A DNA stretch of 42,872 bases from Chlorobiales bacterium. Its GTDB lineage: Bacteria > Bacteroidota > Chlorobiia > Chlorobiales > Chlorobiaceae. Location of the stretch: positions 1 to 42,872 of the forward strand of contig JAKSDC010000057.1 of NCBI GenBank assembly GCA_022360275.1, read 5' to 3'. This document shows positions 41,104 through 42,872 of the stretch, one piece after another; the stretch's first letter is position 1; every line of letters starts with the position of its first letter. The position numbers were made by a program, and so were the translations under genes. The notes under the pieces were generated by a model. That model worked only from the letters and a program-made list of their open reading frames with translations, was not told the origin of the DNA and did not search any database.

Positions 41104-41712
41104 ATGCATGAACTGATTAAAGAGATCAGGGCAATAGCTCAGACCGGCAGGCACTATACCAGGGATCCGTATGATCGCGAAAGATATGAACGGCTTATCG
41201 CTATAAGCAGTATTCTCTACTCAAAGTTCAGCTCTTCAGGGGTGGAGGAGATAGAAAGGTTTTTCATTCCGGAAAAAGGTTACGCTACTCCTAAAGTGGA
41301 TTTGCGCGCCTGTGTGATTAAGGACAACAGTGTTCTTTTGGTGAGAGAACGGTCAAATGGAAAATGGACACTGCCCGGCGGATGGGCGGATCAAAATGAA
41401 TCGCCAAAGGAAGGAATTGTTCGGGAGGTACTCGAAGAATCCGGGTTTACCATAAAAGTCGTTTCACTTTACGCGATTAAAGACAGAGACCGCCACCCGT
41501 ACACGCCAAGATATCCGGTAAGCTTATATAAGCTGTTTTTTACAGCGGAAGTGACAGGGGGCGAGCCGCGCGATAACATTGAAATCTCCAATATTGATTT
41601 TTTCGATGTGAATGATTTGCCGCCATTATCAGAAGACCGGGTCTTAGCCCAGGATATCATCGAGGGGATGAGACATTATCGTGAGAACAGTGGACTTACT
41701 TACTCAGACTAA
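41104..41712 (+). CDS. Nudix hydrolase with an N-terminal extension
   Basis: 202 residues. A complete Nudix box lies at 93-115: GWADQNESPKEG and REVLEESGF, matching G-x5-E-x7-R-E-V-x-E-E-x-G-F. The ~60-residue helical N-terminal region (LIKEIRAIAQTGRHYTRDPYDRERYERL) is the NUDIX_N-type extension found in ADP-ribose- or related pyrophosphohydrolases. DRDRHPYTPRYPVSLYKLFFTAEV matches this subgroup. A CAGGAGGGG ribosome-binding site lies upstream of ATG 41104. Exact substrate unknown. It stands before the Tat-signal flavodoxin gene without close coupling. Confidence 0.92.
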   Translation: MHELIKEIRAIAQTGRHYTRDPYDRERYERLIAISSILYSKFSSSGVEEIERFFIPEKGYATPKVDLRACVIKDNSVLLVRERSNGKWTLPGGWADQNESPKEGIVREVLEESGFTIKVVSLYAIKDRDRHPYTPRYPVSLYKLFFTAEVTGGEPRDNIEISNIDFFDVNDLPPLSEDRVLAQDIIEGMRHYRENSGLTYSD

Positions 41713-41773
41713 GTGAAATGCCTGTTCTTTACCAGTTTTGGATTATCAGCATTTTCAGGGGCAGAGAAATACC

Positions 41774-42463
41774 ATGTCATCTGACTTTATCACAAGGAGG
41801 GAGTTTCTTTCGAGGGTATGCAGATATTCCTCTTTGTCCATGATGGCGCTGTTCTTCGGATGCGATATTGCGCGATTGACAGAGGAACAGAAGAAAAAAA
41901 CAGCCCTTATCTATGCAACCAGATACGGTGCTACAAAGGAGACAGCCGGCTGGATACAGGAGGGAATGCAGGAGCCGGTCGATCTTCTTCTTGATATCGA
42001 AAGCATTTCTTTTCCTGATGTTACAGCACGATATGACCATTTTATCATTGGTTCGGGTGTCTGGATCGGTGGTGTACACAAAAAAATCATTGAGTTCCTC
42101 GAATCCCGAAAAAATGAGTTGAGCGGGAGAGTGCTCGCTACGTTTGTGGTATGTGGAACAGATGGTAGTACGGAAAACGGCAGGAAGCGTGTCGACGGCT
42201 ATTTTACTCCATTGTACGCTTGTCTGGACAAGAGGCCCCTCCTGAGCAGATATTTCGGCGGGAGAGTGATCGTGGAGAATCTGACGGATGAGGACAGGGA
42301 AGCGCTGAGGGTTTTCTACAAAACATACCTCCGCGCAGAGTTGCGAAGCTGGGACCGGACCGACCCGGAGAAAGCCGCACTTTTCGGGGGAGAGGCGAAC
42401 CGTTTGCTTGGTGAGAAGGTGAGCGTATCCGAGCCAACGAACAACCTGGTATCCAGAGTTTAA
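41774..42463 (+). CDS. Flavodoxin-domain (HemG-like) protein with a twin-arginine signal and lipobox
   Basis: 229 residues from ATG 41774 (the frame extends to 41738). The N-terminus carries ITRREFLSR, a Tat-type twin-Arg motif (R8-R9), then a hydrophobic run SSLSMMALFFGC ending at Cys30, a lipobox-like site. The rest is a flavodoxin fold: ALIYATRYGATKETAGWI as the FMN phosphate loop, then IIGSGVWIGGVHKKIIEFLE and TFVVCGTDG. HemG, the menaquinone-linked protoporphyrinogen oxidase, has this fold but is normally cytoplasmic-facing. An exported, membrane-tethered flavodoxin is predicted; whether it acts on haem/bacteriochlorophyll precursors is unknown. Confidence 0.78.
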   Translation: MSSDFITRREFLSRVCRYSSLSMMALFFGCDIARLTEEQKKKTALIYATRYGATKETAGWIQEGMQEPVDLLLDIESISFPDVTARYDHFIIGSGVWIGGVHKKIIEFLESRKNELSGRVLATFVVCGTDGSTENGRKRVDGYFTPLYACLDKRPLLSRYFGGRVIVENLTDEDREALRVFYKTYLRAELRSWDRTDPEKAALFGGEANRLLGEKVSVSEPTNNLVSRV

Positions 42464-42476
42464 AAGGTGCATTGCA

Positions 42477-42872
42477 ATGTCGAATATCGGATTTGATTCG
42501 AACGCTGAAAATATTCTCTTCTTCGGTGACCCGAATCTTGGAGAGGAGGGCTATCGTTTATTCTCCAGTTTTTTCCCCAACGCGCAACAGTTGATCTGGA
42601 AAAAAGGCACTGACAAAACAGTGGCAAGGCAACAATTGCGCTCCCGATCCTGGTTGTTTACCGTCTCGTTTTACAACGATTTCATTTTTTCTTATGACGA
42701 TTTTGATTTCCTCGGCCTGCCGCTCAATATACATCCGTCTATGCCCTCGATTCGCGGAGTCGGGTATGACCATGTTCCCCTGATTGAAAATCATAAAGAG
42801 CACGGCGCAACCCTTCATATTCTTAAACGCCCTTCACGAAGCGGGTTCATTATGAAAAACGACATCGATGCA
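42477..42872 (+). CDS. Formyltransferase-fold protein, truncated by window end
   Basis: 132 codons from ATG 42477, open to the last base. FLGLPLNIHPSMPSIRG is the N-I-H-P catalytic segment of the formyl-transferase N domain (N84, H86), followed by GATLHILKRP. In the family consensus G-x-T-x-H-x6-D-x-G the Asp is essential; here that position is R121 (RSGFIM), so standard 10-formyl-THF transfer chemistry may be lost or altered. The N-terminus is short and diverged (ENILFFGDPNLGEEGY). It starts 13 bases after the flavodoxin gene, so a common transcript is likely. The full length cannot be seen. Confidence 0.65.
   Translation, partial: MSNIGFDSNAENILFFGDPNLGEEGYRLFSSFFPNAQQLIWKKGTDKTVARQQLRSRSWLFTVSFYNDFIFSYDDFDFLGLPLNIHPSMPSIRGVGYDHVPLIENHKEHGATLHILKRPSRSGFIMKNDIDA

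Overview
Most of this window (about 0.87-42.9 kb) reads as a chromosomal segment from a green sulfur bacterium (Chlorobiaceae, possibly Prosthecochloris-like). This is inferred from gene content and the style of the proteins: an LpxC-FabZ fusion, an N-terminal-half CarB, an Omp85/DUF2795/M23 cluster, a TauE/SafE exporter and moderate base composition. No 16S or photosynthesis marker is present, so the genus is not proven. The first ~868 bases are different: a very GC-rich piece of an alphaproteobacterial-style gatA that stops abruptly in the middle of a conserved segment. It looks like a chimeric join or contamination.

Layout. 0-0.87 kb: foreign gatA fragment. 0.87-1.69 kb: decayed zone with a class II aminoacyl-tRNA synthetase-like tail and an IS256-type transposase tail. 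1.69-3.93 kb: isochorismatase-fold hydrolase (+) facing lpxK and a DUF374/LpxJ-like acyltransferase (-), a lipid A pair. 4.17-8.28 kb: plus-strand run purD, JAMM protease, half-length carB, trpC. 8.26-16.09 kb: minus-strand run (in transcription order) pheA, polA, M23 peptidase, DUF2795, Omp85-family protein, rpe. 16.33-18.56 kb: yebC, ruvC, pgsA (+). 18.58-21.05 kb: lpxC-fabZ and an inositol-phosphatase-family gene (-). 21.24-22.0 kb: tspO and a small exported zinc-domain protein (+). 22.06-25.28 kb: GNAT, lipoprotein, acetyl-CoA synthetase (-). 25.5-26.7 kb: a phage-like regulatory switch with a divergent XRE repressor and two small genes. 26.7-33.4 kb: rsmI, panC, pnp, leuS (-). 33.6-42.9 kb: more accessory plus-strand genes: TauE/SafE, SRPBCC, 2TM protein plus Pat-type acetyltransferase, two overlapping hot-dog proteins, VOC protein, orphan OppF-like ATPase, SppA, Nudix, a Tat-signal flavodoxin and a truncated formyltransferase-fold gene.

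How it fits together. Core functions dominate: envelope building (lpxK, DUF374, lpxC-fabZ, Omp85, M23, sppA, pgsA), nucleotide and amino-acid synthesis (purD, carB, trpC, pheA, panC), information processing (polA, ruvC, leuS, pnp, rsmI, yebC) and acetate activation (acs). I found no complete, clearly new multi-gene system. The best leads are the solo repressor switch at 26.2-26.7 kb (both catalytic residues of the S24-like domain appear lost, with a palindromic operator), a 10-T tract that puts the Omp85 start out of frame, an exported Ada-like zinc domain without its methyl-acceptor Cys, a Tat-signal flavodoxin, a formyltransferase-fold protein lacking the usual Asp, and a family of small elements with GGGCANNTCTATTAA-type ends. 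No tRNA, rRNA, CRISPR array or riboswitch was recognised.
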